This document shows positions 11,831-23,159 of a stretch of 64,000 nt of DNA, piece after piece; the first letter of the stretch is position 1; each line of letters opens with the position of its first letter. The translations under genes and the position numbers were made by a program. The notes beneath the pieces are model-generated. The model did no database searches. It worked only from the letters and a program-made list of their open reading frames with translations, and had not been told where the DNA came from. This DNA is from Diphasiastrum complanatum (Eukaryota; Streptophyta; Lycopodiopsida; Lycopodiales; Lycopodiaceae): the NCBI GenBank assembly GCA_029204225.1, contig MU831862.1, positions 36,042 to 100,041 of the forward strand, in the 5' to 3' direction.

Positions 11831-12434
11831 CAATATTTTGAAGTCTAGCTTTCACCATTTCTCGCCCTTGCTCTTCCTGCATCAAGATTCCTATGAGCTC
11901 GTCAAAGGTTGACAATCTTTCTCTTGATGTTATTCTGCTCACAAACATCTGATAGGGTTTTGCAATGCCGCACAATGCATTGTGCACCAGCTCCACATCA
12001 CGTATGCGCTCACCAATAGAATGCAATTCATCTCTCATTGTCTTGATTCTGGTCATGTACGTCTGAATGTGCTCTCCTTGCTCCATGCGGGCACTATTCA
12101 ACTTTGACTTCAGAAACATGATTCTTGACAGATTTGATGTCTCAAACTGCTCTTTTAGCACATCCCATGCCTGTCTAGGTGTAACAGCATCACAAATGTG
12201 GGTAATGATGTGATCCTTCATTGACAAGTTAATGAAGGTCAAAGCTTTTCTCATCTTTTTGTCGAACACTTTGATATATGCTTCATTTGGCGGCCTTCTC
12301 TCATCACCTGCGATGACTTCCCACACGTCTTTCTCCATCAGTATGTTTTTCATTTTGAATTTCCACACCGCATAGTTAGAAATCCTGTCCAATTTGCTAC
12401 TTTCACTCAAAATGGACTCTCCCATGTTTGCCAT
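11763..12434 (-). pseudogene. Copia-1 gag (nucleocapsid end after a stop)
   Basis: Gag from ATG at 12434 (MANMGES). It has the copia gag signature YAVWKFKMKNILMEKDVWEV, then AVTPRQAWDVL and a basic Lys/Gly tail. A stop at 11763 precedes the zinc knuckle. The knuckle, CFHCGKKGHWKSEC, is still readable in the same frame just beyond it, and the protease then needs a frame change. Earlier ATGs up to 12581 give non-conserved sequence, so 12434 is the likely start. Confidence 0.85.
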
Positions 12435-12735
12435 TGCAAAACTGCTTGAAACTTCTGTCATAGGCCAAAAACAGTATGCCGAGGCCAACAGTGATGTCAG
12501 AAGTTGAAAATAATGACCTGCACTTTTTTCCTTACTAGGCCACTCACTGCTTTTCCACCAATTTGAAAGCCAAATCGACATCGCCTTCCAAAATGCACTA
12601 AGTCGTCAACTCCCAACAACGTGCCTAGTGGAATAGTGTTCACCGTGAAGAAACTTCACTCTTCACTTGTGAAGGGACCCAACTCCAATTTCAGTATGAG
12701 AATTTTAATGAAGTTGAAGGCTAAAATGCACTTCA

Positions 12736-13470
12736 TGTTGAATTTCACACGTGTGGACTGTCCACTACATGTACTTGTGATCTCTAAGGTGTGTAGATGC
12801 ACCAAGATCAAGACTAGATTGAGATTCAAGATCAATCTTGAATCCTATGGCAAAAACACACTACTACATGCATTCAATCACTTCCAACTCTCACTCACAT
12901 GTGTGGGAAGTATTCAAAAAATAATCTAAGTAAAAACAAGCTGCTCTCCTCGGGTAGAGAGAGAAAATGCATCAAGAGCTCTCGGGTAGAGAGAGAAAGC
13001 TAGAAATCCAATAACTCACAAAATCCATGAAATCACCAGATCAATTAATTTCAAAATGAGGAGTACAATGATACTAGTAGGTCCACGAGCTACCACTATG
13101 CTTAACTATGATTGGACCACATTTTGTCACCTCTTGATCCTATTGGATCATTGATCTATGCACCTCTTAATTCTATTGGACTATATTCAAGCACACCTCA
13201 ATTTCCTATTGGACCTCACAAGGTTCCACCTCTATATCCTATTGGACCTCTTGGAATTCATCAAACAAAAACTTTACACTTGTCTACACTCTAATTAGCA
13301 AGTGTTTAGTCTCTTACTCTATTTTGGCTCAATAGTGGCATTACAAAGTGGAAATGCATAATTTGCCATCTATGCCAAATTTATTCCTATCAACATCCTA
13401 CACCTAGATGCTTGATGTAAAAAACATAAGACCCCTTTATCTAACATAGATAATCTTTTTCAATTCTTCA
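12736..13470 (-). repeat. Copia-2 3' LTR
   Basis: 735 bp. The plus-strand reading starts TGTTGAATTTCACACGTG and ends CAATTCTTCA. It holds a locally repetitive stretch at 13120-13260 in which CCTATTGGA/TCTATTGGA recurs about every 25-30 bases. Confidence 0.93.
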
Positions 13471-13490
13471 CACTCCTCCTAAAAAATTAT

Positions 13491-16400
13491 CTATGAAGAT
13501 TTGAGCATTGATCTTGATATAACTCCAAGATTAGATCTATGCTTGATGAAAGCACTTTTGCTCAAAGGCTTGGTGAGTAGATAGGCAATACAAGAGGACG
13601 AGTTGACATGCTCCAAATAGATTTCTCCTCCAATAAGCTTTTCTCTCACAAAATGGTGTGCCACTTCTATGTGCTTGCTTCTTGCATGAAATATGTGATT
13701 ATTGGCAAGAGCTTGGGCCGAGATGTTATCACACTTGATCATTGGTAGATCATCCTCCTTGATGCACTTTAGTTCCATTAATAACCTCTTGATCCAAAGC
13801 ACTTCTTTGGTAGTTGTAGTGAGTGCTTTGTACTCGGCCTCACATGAAGAGAGAGATATAGTATCTTGCTTTTTGGAAAGCCAAGATATTAGATTGCCTC
13901 CAAGAAAGATAGTGTATGCACTAATAGACTTTCGATCCATTTTGTCACTTGCAAAGTCCGAATCCGAGTAGCCAATAATGGATAGATCTTCACTTTTATA
14001 GAGTAGACCATAATCACAAGATGAAGATACATATCTTAAAATCCTCTTGGCCATCTTCCAATGATGGATCTTAGGTTCTTGCATAAATTGACTCAATTTG
14101 TGCACACAAAAACTAAGATCGGGCCTAGTAATGGTAAGCCAAATCAAGGAGCCTACAAGACTCCTAAAAAGTGTGATGTCCTCAAAGAATATTTCATCAC
14201 CTTCATTAGGATCTTTTACAATTTGCTCCATTGGAGTATCTATGCTCTTAGAATTTTCCATATGGAATTTTTTCAACATAGAGTGAGCATATCTAGATTG
14301 GCATATAAAGACATGATTTTCATAAAAATCAATTTCTAGGCCTAGGATGTAATGTATCTCTCCTAGATCTTGCATTTTAAACTCACATCCAAGTGCTAGC
14401 TTGGTTTCATCAACTAGCTTGATACAACTTCCACAAAGAATAATGTCATCAACATAAATTAGAAGAATGACAATATTGCTATCAACAAACTTTAGATACA
14501 AGGAAGGATCATAGTCACTAAGAGTAAATCCTAGTGAGATAAGGAAAGAGTTAAGTCTTGAATACCATGATCTTGGTGCTTGCTTGAGTCCATAAAGACT
14601 TTTGAAGAGCAAGCACACTTTGGACTCATCCTTGATGAATCCTTGAGGTTGTTCCATATAGATCTCCTCCTCAAGATAACCATTTAGAAAAGCATTGGAT
14701 ACATCTAATTGGAACACCTTCCACTTGAAAAAACAAGCAAGAGAAATAAGAATTCTTATTGTCACCATCTTTGCAACGGGTGCAAAGGTTTCCTCATAAT
14801 CAAGACCATGGATTTGAGCAAATCCTTTGGCACATAATCTTGCTTTATGCTTGTTGATGGTGCCATCATGATTGAACTTGATCCGAAATACCCACTTGCA
14901 ACCAATCACATGCTTGTTGGAAGGAGGATCCACAAGTTCCCAAGTATTGTTGGTGATCAATGCATCATACTCTTGCTTCATGGCATCATACCACTCCTTG
15001 GTATTAAGTGCCTCTTGTACATTCTTTGGCTCTTCATGAGAGACATAAAAAACATAATTAGTGGAATCAAGATCCACTTGTTTGCCTTTGTCAACATATG
15101 AGAGCCTCTTAGGCTCGGATCTATCTCTCATGGATCTTCTTGGTTAAAAAATCCGAGGAGAGTCTTCTTCAAATCTCGACCCCATCACATCATGATTGTC
15201 TTCAAAATCAATAATTGATGATGCATCCATAGATTTCTTGATCTCGGCCTCTTCAAATGATGAGTGTTGATCTTCATGAAAGACAACATCTCTACTTTCA
15301 ATAACTTGAGAAGTAGAGAGTATAAAGACTCTATAGGCCTTCTTGGTGGATGAGTATCCAACCATGATCCCTTTGCATGCACTAGGATCTTCCTTCTTCC
15401 TTGTTTCCAAGGGCATATGGACAAAGCATAAGCATCCAAAAATTCTAAGGTGATCAACCTTAGGCTTCTTCAAAAATAAGATTTCATATGGTGACTTTCC
15501 TCCAAGAGCTATATGTGGGAGCCTATTGCAAAGATAATTTGCACAATTAATGGATTCTCCCCAAAAATCTTTGGGCAAAGATGCCTCAATTCTCATAGAT
15601 TTTGCACATTCACATAGAGATCTATTCTTTCTCTCGGCCACTCCATTTTGAGATGGAGAGTAGGCACAAGAAAACTCTCTTTTAATGCCTTCAAGCTCAC
15701 AAAAGTCTTGAAATTTATTGGAGATATATTCACCACCTCCATCACTTCTAAGAGCTTTAATCTTGAATGAGAATTGCTTCTCTACATAAGCTTTGAAAAT
15801 AAGGAAATGATCAAACACCATAGATTTTGAAGCAAGAAGATATATCCAAGTGAATCTTGTGTAATCATCAATGAAAGTAACAAAACAAGTGGCTCCTCCC
15901 TTGCTTGTAGTTGATGAGAAATGCACATCCGAGTGGATTAACTCCAAAGGATGCTTGCTTTTGATAGAAGATCTTGTAAATGGCTTTTTGTGAGATTTAG
16001 CAATAGTACAAGCCTCACAAGGCTTGATCTTCTTGGAGAATGACTTTGGCAAGCCAATAGCTTTGGATTCTTTGATCATAGAGAGCATGGATTTGTAGTT
16101 GGGATGTCCCAACCTCCTATGCCATAATTCCTCCATAGAGAGCTTGTTCACAAGAGCAACATTACAAGCATTCACATACTCATTTGGATCTAGTTTATAG
16201 ATGCCACCAAATCTAGATCCTAATGCAAGTATCTCATCATTCTTCTTGATAGTGCAAGTATCAACATTGAATTTTACATCAAGGCCATTATCAAGCAATT
16301 GGCCAACACTAATAAGATTCTTGGTAAGCTTAGGTACATAAAGAACTCTAGAGAGAGAAAGAACTTTAGAGGATGCAAGCTTCAAGGGAATGTTCCCTAT

Positions 16401-17534
16401 GCCTTCAATAGGACATTCAAAATCATTTGCAGTGTATATTGATTTCTTCACTCCATCATAAGGTGCAATAGAAGAGAAAGAGTCCTTGGAGCTACACATA
16501 TGTGAAGAGGCTCCACTATCAATATACCATAGGTCGTCCTTCTTGAAAGGAGTAGATGAGAAACTAGAGACCATAAGAGATCCCTCTCCATCACTTGCAA
16601 TAGTGTCTTCCTTCTCATTGGTAATATTGGCTTGCTTGAGTTGATTCTTCTTTTTGAAGCAATTGGTGGCATAATGACCTTTCTTGCCACAATAAAAGCA
16701 CTTGATCTTCTTCTTCTTCTTGAGCTTGGATGATGAAGCATTAGAGGAATCATCTTCCTCCTCATCTTTGTCTTTGGATTTGACTTTGTCCTTGCTTGAG
16801 GATTGTTGATGTTGGTTCTTGCTCCTCTCTTTGTGCTTATCCTTGGCAAAAAGAGCTTTGCCATCATTATGAGTGAGAGAAAGCTTGTCCATCCTCAAGA
16901 GCTTATACTCTTGTCTTGATTCTTCTGAAATTAGCACACTTTGGAGAGCCTCCAAACTTGGTAGCTCCTCCTTAATGGCATAGGATTGGACAAGATTATC
17001 AAATTCACTTCTCAAGCCATTGAGAATGACTTGAACTAGCTCATTTTGATTGATGGAATCACCAATACAAGCAAGCTCTCTATGAATATCTTTTACTCTC
17101 AAAACATAACTAGATGCACTCTCATCACTCTTTTGGCTACTTTGAAAGATTTGATTCCTAAGAGTGAGAAGCCTAGAGGTATTCTTAGCCTCATAGATAG
17201 TCTTGAGACAATCCCAAGCTTCTTTGGCTGCTGTACAAGTACCTATCTCCCTCAATATCTCATTAGAGACATTCATCTTAATGTAGTGGAGAGCCATCCT
17301 AGCTCTCTTTTTGTATTTTTGAACCTCTTGAAGAACTTGTGGTTCTTCTTCAAGGCCAAGAACTATGTCCATCACGTCTTGAAGGATCAAGATGGACTCC
17401 ATCCTCATTTTCCAAATTGAATAATTTGAAGTGGTCAATCTTTCACTTGGTTCCAACAAGGATGAACCCATTGAAGACATTTGAAGTGAAGAAAACTTAG
17501 ATGATGAACAATAAATGTTGTTACACACTTTCAA
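13491..17534 (-). pseudogene. Copia-2 gag-pol, one in-frame stop
   Basis: Complete copia polyprotein in one frame, broken only by a TAA at 15144-15146 between 796 and 546 codons. Gag includes SNYSIWKMRMESIL and KEAWDCLKTIYEA. The zinc knuckle is CFYCGKKGHYATNC. Protease has WYIDSGASSHMCSS. Integrase has LWHRRLGHPNYKS, CEACTIAKSHK, FVTFIDDYTRFTWIYLL and the DDE-region SDGGGEYIS and YSPSQNGVAERKNRS. RT has KWVFRIKFNHDG, QLDVSNAFLNGYLEEEIYM and LIYVDDIIL with an intact YVDD. RNase H has SLSSCEAEYKAL and FHARSKHIEVAHHFVREKL. The stop lies in the low-conservation integrase-RT linker. The first ATG is at 17534; MSSMGSS at 17480 is the alternative start. The gene makes the proteins for retrotransposition in cytoplasmic virus-like particles. 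Confidence 0.93.
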
Positions 17535-18236
17535 TAGGATCCAATAATTGAGTACTATCTCCTCCTATGAAAGATCTTACAACAATTTGTGAATTGATTC
17601 TCACTAGCTACACAAATCTCTCTAAAACAAGATCTATTTCACATCAAATGATGGAGTATAGGCAAAGTTAGGATCCAACACTCTTAGCACGTGTGAAATA
17701 CACTAAGAAACCAAATTTGACTCAAATACAATGATATTGCATGAAACAAAATGGCTAAGATCTCAAAATAGTGCCTAGATCACATATAGATGAGATTGGC
17801 AAGCATACAACTGTGATCCTGGATCAACCAAGCAATCTCTTGACCAAACCAAATGTGTCCACCCAGGTCTAGGTGCCCTACCTAACCCTCTTCAAAAGCT
17901 TATAACTTTTGATTGGCTCAATCAAATGGAATGAAACTGATTGCAACAGAAACTAGACAAAAATAGCTTCAAAACAAGCTATCAAGCAAGATAAATGGAT
18001 CAAACATGAGAGAGAACTTCCAAACTGAAATTGGATGTTCCTCACACGTGTCTGAGCACCTGATTCCGTACAGTACCAGGTCAGACCCAATCAATGTCCT
18101 TTTGATCTCTTTTGATCCAAGATTGAACAAGATAGCTAGGAAAATGGGCCTTGACAATTTCTAGCTCAAGATTGATGAAAATTTTTCACTTAGATGGATC
18201 AAAATGCATGGTAACCTTAGGTAGGCTCTGATACCA

Positions 18237-18971
18237 TGTTGAATTTCACACGTGTGGACTGTCCACTACATGTACTTGTGCTCTCCTAAGGTGTGTAGAT
18301 GCACCAAGATCAAGACTAGATTGAGATTCAAGATCAATCTTGAATCCTATGGCAAAAACACACTACTACATGCATTCAATCACTTCCAACTCTCACTCAC
18401 ACGTGTGGGAAGTATTCAAAAAATAATCTAAGTAAAAACAAGCTGCTCTCCTTGGGTAGAGAGAGAAAATGCATCAAGAGCTCTCGGGTAGAGAGAGAAA
18501 GCTAGAAATCCAATAACTCACAAAATCCATGAAATCACCAAATCAATTAGGTTTAAAATGAGGAGTACAATGATACTAGTAGGTCCATGAGCTACCACTA
18601 TGCTTAACTATGATTGGACCACATTTTGTCACCTCTTGATCCTATTGGATCATTGATCTATGCACCTCTTAATTCTATTGGACTATATTCAAGCACACCT
18701 CAATTTTCTATTGGACCTCACAAGGTTCCACCTCTATATCCTATTGGACCTCTTGGAATTCATCAAACAAAAACTTTACACTTGTCTACACTTTAATTAG
18801 CAAGTGTTTAGCCTCTTACTCTATTTTGGCTCAATAGTGGCATTACAAGTGGACATGCATAATTCGCCATCTATGCCAAATTTATTCCTATCAACATCCT
18901 ACACCTAGATGCTTGATGTAAAAAACATAAGACCCCTATATCTAACATAGATAATCTTTTTCAATTCTTCA
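18237..18971 (-). repeat. Copia-2 5' LTR
   Basis: 735 bp, the same length as the 3' LTR and about 98% identical by eye. It would contain the element's promoter. The primer-binding site follows it directly on the minus strand. Confidence 0.93.
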
Positions 18972-19814
18972 CATTTCACTTCTTCAGGGCCCTCTTCAAC
19001 AACCCTTCAGACTTCGTGCAATGGTTGAATCCGATCCAACTGTGAATATCCCTTCTAGGTAGCACAATCTGAGTCGTCGATCTTGTAACTCCTCTATCCA
19101 ACAGATCTGAGCACTTCTGTGCACCAATGGAGAGTCTTGTAAACACTGTCCACTTTGAAACGCTACGCTCTCACCGTGGTTCCACGCGTGAACAGTCCGC
19201 GACCTCCTTGTCTGCGGCCGCGCCTCCCCACACTCATTTTTGTTTGATCTAACTCGTCTGTGGATCGATTTGAGCACAATCTGAGGCCTGGAGCAGGGTC
19301 GTCCTACTATTTCCAAGTTTGTAGAGTGTTCACTCAAGAAATACGGTGATTTTAGCTCAACTTGACAAAGTGGCTTTTTTTCACCTTTTATCACAAATCT
19401 ACTAGGTTAACTTTCTGGAGACAAATCTCTGACATAAACCTCAGAATCTCTCCATGGCTGGTTGACAATGTGATTAGCTTCCTTCTTGTCCTTACGGCAT
19501 CCAAAACGGTGCACAAACAGTGAAGAAATCACTAGTTATGTATAAAAATTGTAACCCCAAACCCGGTTTCAATTTTTAGCTGGCTTCAAAATTGTCAATT
19601 TTTCACCAAATTTTTCCCTGTCTGATGCTATGCATAGGCTAATAATCCCTCTGCTGAGCTTCGCAAGCCTCTATAAACTAGAAACCGTGCACCAGTGCTT
19701 CTCTTTCCGTCTTCAACCCACCGTAAACCCCAAACTCTCAGAAGATAGTTCTCCTGAAGCTCTCTTCAACGACGATGTTGTACTGTGTACACTCCCTGTA
19801 CGGCTCTGATACCA
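18972..19814 (-). other. Copia-1 untranslated leader with tRNA-Met primer site
   Basis: Non-coding leader between the Copia-1 5' LTR and gag; the rest of it lies at 12435-12735, beyond Copia-2. TGGTATCAGAGCC, complementary to the 3' end of initiator tRNA-Met, occupies 19802-19814 on the minus strand. Open frames here (for example 18996-19394) show no family resemblance. Confidence 0.8.
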
Positions 19815-20088
19815 ACTTAGAATTTGCTTTGCACAGGAACACAGATCATGCTACACAGTAACACAGATAGAAAACACTCTCCACAGCAAGCTCACATAGC
19901 AACTCTATTTCTCAAAATGAAATTACACTGTACATATAGTTGTTCACTCAGGCAACCCATGCATGACACAAGTTGTCGTTGGCGGGACGCGTGTCCCATC
20001 AACTTGCCTCGTGGCGAGGCCAACTGATCCTTATCCACTGATAGGACCCACAGTACAGTAACACAGTGATTCTACTTTAATTCTAACT
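19815..20088 (-). repeat. Copia-1 5' LTR
   Basis: 274 bp, the same length as the left LTR and about 95% identical by eye. It is followed by target duplication GAAAG at 20089-20093, which continues directly into the interrupted chromovirus RT. Confidence 0.9.
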
Positions 20089-21240
20089 GAAAGATGGAGG
20101 TTTTCGGATGTGTGTAGATTACAACGGGCTTAATAAAGTGAATATCAAAAATAAATATCCATTACCCAGGATGGATGACCTTGTGGATCGCTTGAGTGGA
20201 GCACAGTATTTCACCAAGATAGATCTCAGGATAGGGTACCATCAAATAAGAATTAAGCCGGAAGATGTCCAAAAGACATGATTTTGTTCTAGATTTGGTC
20301 ATTATGAATTCTTAGTGTTTCCATTTGGATTAACGAATGCTCTAGCAACATTCCAGCAAATGATGAACAATTTATTTCGTCCATATTTGGGAAAGTTTGT
20401 GATTGTATTCTTAGACGATATTCTCGTTTACAGTAGATCCTTGGTGGAACACGTAGAACACTTAAAAATCATCTTGATGAAACTCCGTGGGGAGTTACTC
20501 TACGCTAAAGAGTCCAAGTGTGAATTCTTTAAGCAAGAGTTACTTTATTTTGGTCATAAGATCACAATAAATGGGATCAAGATTGACGAGGATAAAATCA
20601 AGATTGTGACTGAGTGGCCAATTCCAGGAACTGTGAGGCAAGTAAAGTCATTTTTAGAGTTTACACTTTTCTCCAAGAGATTTATTGAGGATTATGCTAA
20701 GTTAGCAGCACCACTTAATAATCTGACAAAAGGGTTTGTTAATAAGAAGAAAAAGAGGAATCAACCTAGTCTACCTGTTGTTTGGAATGAGAAATTGAAT
20801 CAATGTTTTGAGAAACTTAAAAGAATGATTGTTTCAGCTCCCGTGTTACAAATTGCAAATCCAGATTTACCTTACGTCATGAGAACGGACGCAAGTGATG
20901 TTGCAGTTGGAGTGGTTCTATTACAAATGGATAGGCCACTAGTGTTTGAGAGCAAAAAATTCATCGGTCCTCAGTTACGTTATACTACGCAGGAAAAGGA
21001 ATTGTTTGTTGTAATCCATGCACTTAAAACCTAGAGACACTACTTGTATAGTAGTAAGTTTGTAATGTATATGGATCACCAGCCTCTTAAGTATTTTTGT
21101 AATCAATGTGATCTTCGGGGGAGAAAAGCTCGATGGGCTTTATTGATGCAAGAATTTTATCATGAAATCCATTACATAAGAGGCGGCTCTAATTAAGTTG
21201 CAGATGCTCTTAGTCAGATCGGTGAACTGAAAAATAATGT
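20089..21240 (+). pseudogene. Chromovirus RT and RNase H (continuation, inverted)
   Basis: Continues the RT interrupted at 7982: [52 protein letters not shown], then a stop (20279-20281), and VFPFGLTNALATFQQMMNN and VFLDDILVYS with the catalytic LDD. RNase H follows with MRTDASDVAVGVVLLQMD and YTTQEKELFVVIHALKT. A second stop lies at 21032-21034. The C-terminal part WALLMQEFYHEIHYIRG and VADALSQ extends to about 21220. The family is the same as 59958-60580. The open frame 20315-21034 covers the RT palm and most of RNase H. Confidence 0.92.
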
Positions 21241-21376
21241 AACTACCTTATCACCCTCCTTGAAAGTGAGAACATGCTTCTCAAAATCAGTCAACAGAGA
21301 AGGCGATTTACTAAATAACCATTCATAACCTAAGATTAAATCAGTACTGGCTAGGTCTGAAACATGAAAATTAACT
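21241..21376 (-). pseudogene. Chromovirus protease C-terminal fragment
   Basis: The minus strand reads VNFHVSDLASTDLILGYEWL and then KHVLTFKEGDKVV. It matches the protease tail of the related copy near 59780-59930 (DFHVLDLARTNIILG, FEKPVLSF, EGNEVV). It faces away from the adjacent RT/RNase H and matches the orientation of the integrase at 6373-7505. Confidence 0.75.
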
Positions 21377-21620
21377 GTTGAAGACTTCGGGCAAGTCGAG
21401 TCGACTGGCTTGCTCTTGACAGGATGTTGATGTCTATGACTTTGAAGTCGGAGAAGTCGATGATATGGACTTCGACGTCGATGGAGTTTGAGGTCAAGAT
21501 AACTTCGATGTCAATGACTAACTGCAATGTAGATGACTTCGACGTCGAAGAAGTCAATGACGTGGACTTCGAAGTTGGAGACTTCGATGTCAATCTTGCT
21601 TCTGCTTTAGTTGATTGATT
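21377..21620. repeat. Degenerate GTCGATG/GACTTCGA simple-repeat block
   Basis: Low-complexity DNA built from variants of GACTTCGA, GTCGATG and GACGTCGA. Its first about 50 bases (GACTTCGGGCAAGTCGAGTC onward) recur near 5020-5060 with few changes. Open frames on both strands here are products of the repeat. Confidence 0.7.
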
Positions 21621-21726
21621 GCACAGATCATGCTTCTGCTTCAGTTGATTGATTACACAGACGTTTGACTTTTGAGAGTAAGGCTGCATTGTCATTGTAG
21701 AGAGAGAGTATATATCTACATAGTAT

Positions 21727-22010
21727 ATGTTATGCCCATATTCTGCAAAGGACATGGAATAGTCCTAATATGGTAGACCGGCCCTCCAGTGTTCAAGATT
21801 ACTGGTCACGCCTAGATTTTATAACATGTCGAGGCTTATTTGTGACTAATGATCTTGAGAGGACCCAGACACTCTAATTGAGACATATGGGGTCGTGCAT
21901 GTACATGTGACGGATATAGGCAGGAGGAATGCATGAAGAGCTGCGACCTATTTATAGTCGACTTGCATGGAGATTGCATGGGTTCATGCACAGGCCTTGA
22001 CTCACCCAAT
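21727..22010 (+). repeat. LTR-like block
   Basis: Starts TGTTATGCCCATATTCTGC and resembles in layout the chromovirus LTR at 655 (CCAGTGT block, later a TATA-like CTATTTATAG near 21949-21958). No partner LTR, polypurine tract or primer site is visible, so this may be a solo LTR or chance similarity. Confidence 0.35.
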
Positions 22011-22719
22011 AATTACTCATTATCTTAAAAATCCCCACATTTTCTTATATTTCATTAATGACCTTTAAGTATCAATCTATGATCCGTCAATCATAAATAT
22101 TTAGAATCTTATGATTCGTCAATCATAATTTACAGGATTCCAAAACCATACTTAATCATTAAGAAATACTAGAGTATATGCACAACATACAACTCAGGAT
22201 ATATAAGAATCATTCTGAAATCTTTTCCACAAGGAAAATCACTGGATTTCAAGAATATTCTTTCAAACTGATTCTTAACCAGACTATGAGTTCCAAATTC
22301 TTCAATCAACCAAGTAGTTAAAGACCATTACAACATTCATTTTTAACAGGATAAAATTTATACAATCACCTAGACAACATCTAGAGATTACAAAGTTCTG
22401 TTGAATTCCAAAAATTCAGTTTACCATTTTTGGAACCATTAGGATCCAATATCCAATTGAGCTCACAGGGATACTATCACTAATGAATCAAGTCTGAAAT
22501 ACGCATCCAAGAATTTCATATATAGAAGTCAAGATAGAGCCTACTGAGTTTCCAATCGAAATCTCATCGGCCAAATGGTCTTCAACAACCAATGTTGATC
22601 TGCATTGCAAACATAATGTTCATGAAAATGTTAGTAAAAATTAGGATACTCATAGTATTCACAACAGTATAATAAGCAAATCAACAAAAAGTTGAAATGA
22701 ATAAATAACAAACTACATA
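22011..22719. other. Unassigned AT-rich sequence
   Basis: No coding frame, transposon domain or repeat structure recognised. Confidence 0.4.
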
Positions 22720-23115
22720 ACTCGTCGGATCTGAACATTGGATGTAACCGTCGGATATATTGTTATCAAATGTAACAGTCGGTTCTATCATCGGATGTGA
22801 ATAAGTAGTCTAATTGTCGGATCTACAGACGATCATCAGATGTAAATCCGTCGGATGTAGATTCATCGAATCTAATCGTCGGTTTTGATAATCAAACATA
22901 AGTCATCAGATTTGAACATCGGATGCACTAGTCGGTTCTGATTGTTGGATGCAAATCGTCGAATTCGAACTTGTCGGATGTAGGTCATCATGAAAACATC
23001 ATCGGATGTAAACGTGTCGGATGTAAACATATCGGATGTACAGTTAGGTGTAGTTATCAAACATACCGTTGGATGTGAATTCGTCGGATGCACTTTTGAG
23101 ACTATTATCAATTGT
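22720..23115. repeat. Degenerate array of TCGGATGT motifs
   Basis: About 23 occurrences of TCGGATGT or near variants (TCGGATCT, TCGGATGC, TTGGATGT, TCAGATGT, TCGGTTCT), usually every 12-20 bases, with spacers such as AAACG, AACAT and AATCG. The best-ordered part is at 23000-23042, where TCGGATGTAAAC recurs. It ends where Copia-4 begins. Confidence 0.8.
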
Positions 23116-23159
23116 ACCTTTGGATGTAAAACTTGGAATAATTTTTTTGATGTTTTGTT

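Larger units (their letters stand above)
12736..18971 (-). mobile_element. Copia-2, near-intact Ty1-copia element
   Basis: 6236 bp, bounded by two 735-bp LTRs with TG...CA ends. The primer site TGGTATCAGAGCC abuts the 5' LTR (18224-18236). A polypurine tract (TTTTAGGAGGAGTG on the minus strand, 13471-13484) abuts the 3' LTR. By eye the LTRs differ at about 15 positions plus two 1-base indels, mostly C/T or G/A transitions, so about 98% identical. It sits in the Copia-1 leader. The 5 bases on the two sides (CTTCA and CATTT) do not match, so I see no target duplication. Confidence 0.93.
7983..20088 (-). mobile_element. Copia-1, full-length Ty1-copia element hosting Copia-2
   Basis: The termini are defined by two 274-bp direct LTRs (7983-8256 and 19815-20088) and a 5-bp target duplication, GAAAG, at 7978-7982 and 20089-20093. 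Removing the element restores the RT reading frame of the host chromovirus across the site. The tRNA-Met primer site abuts the 5' LTR at 19802-19814, and a purine tract (AAGGAAGAG on the minus strand) abuts the 3' LTR at 8257. The LTRs differ at about 13 of 274 sites by eye. Copia-2 occupies 12736-18971 within its untranslated leader, so Copia-1 is the older of the two. Confidence 0.9.

Noticed and set aside
16448-16867. Arg/Lys-rich open frame inside Copia-2
   Set aside because: Alternative frame of the gag/nucleocapsid region, not a separate gene.
21351-21755. Open frames with Ser/Thr/Asp-Val repeats on both strands
   Set aside because: Simple-repeat DNA is open in several frames; no start context or family similarity.
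22720-23115. CRISPR-like repeat-spacer pattern
   Set aside because: The motif is only 8 bases and degenerate, spacers vary from 4 to over 25 bases, and the DNA is plant nuclear.
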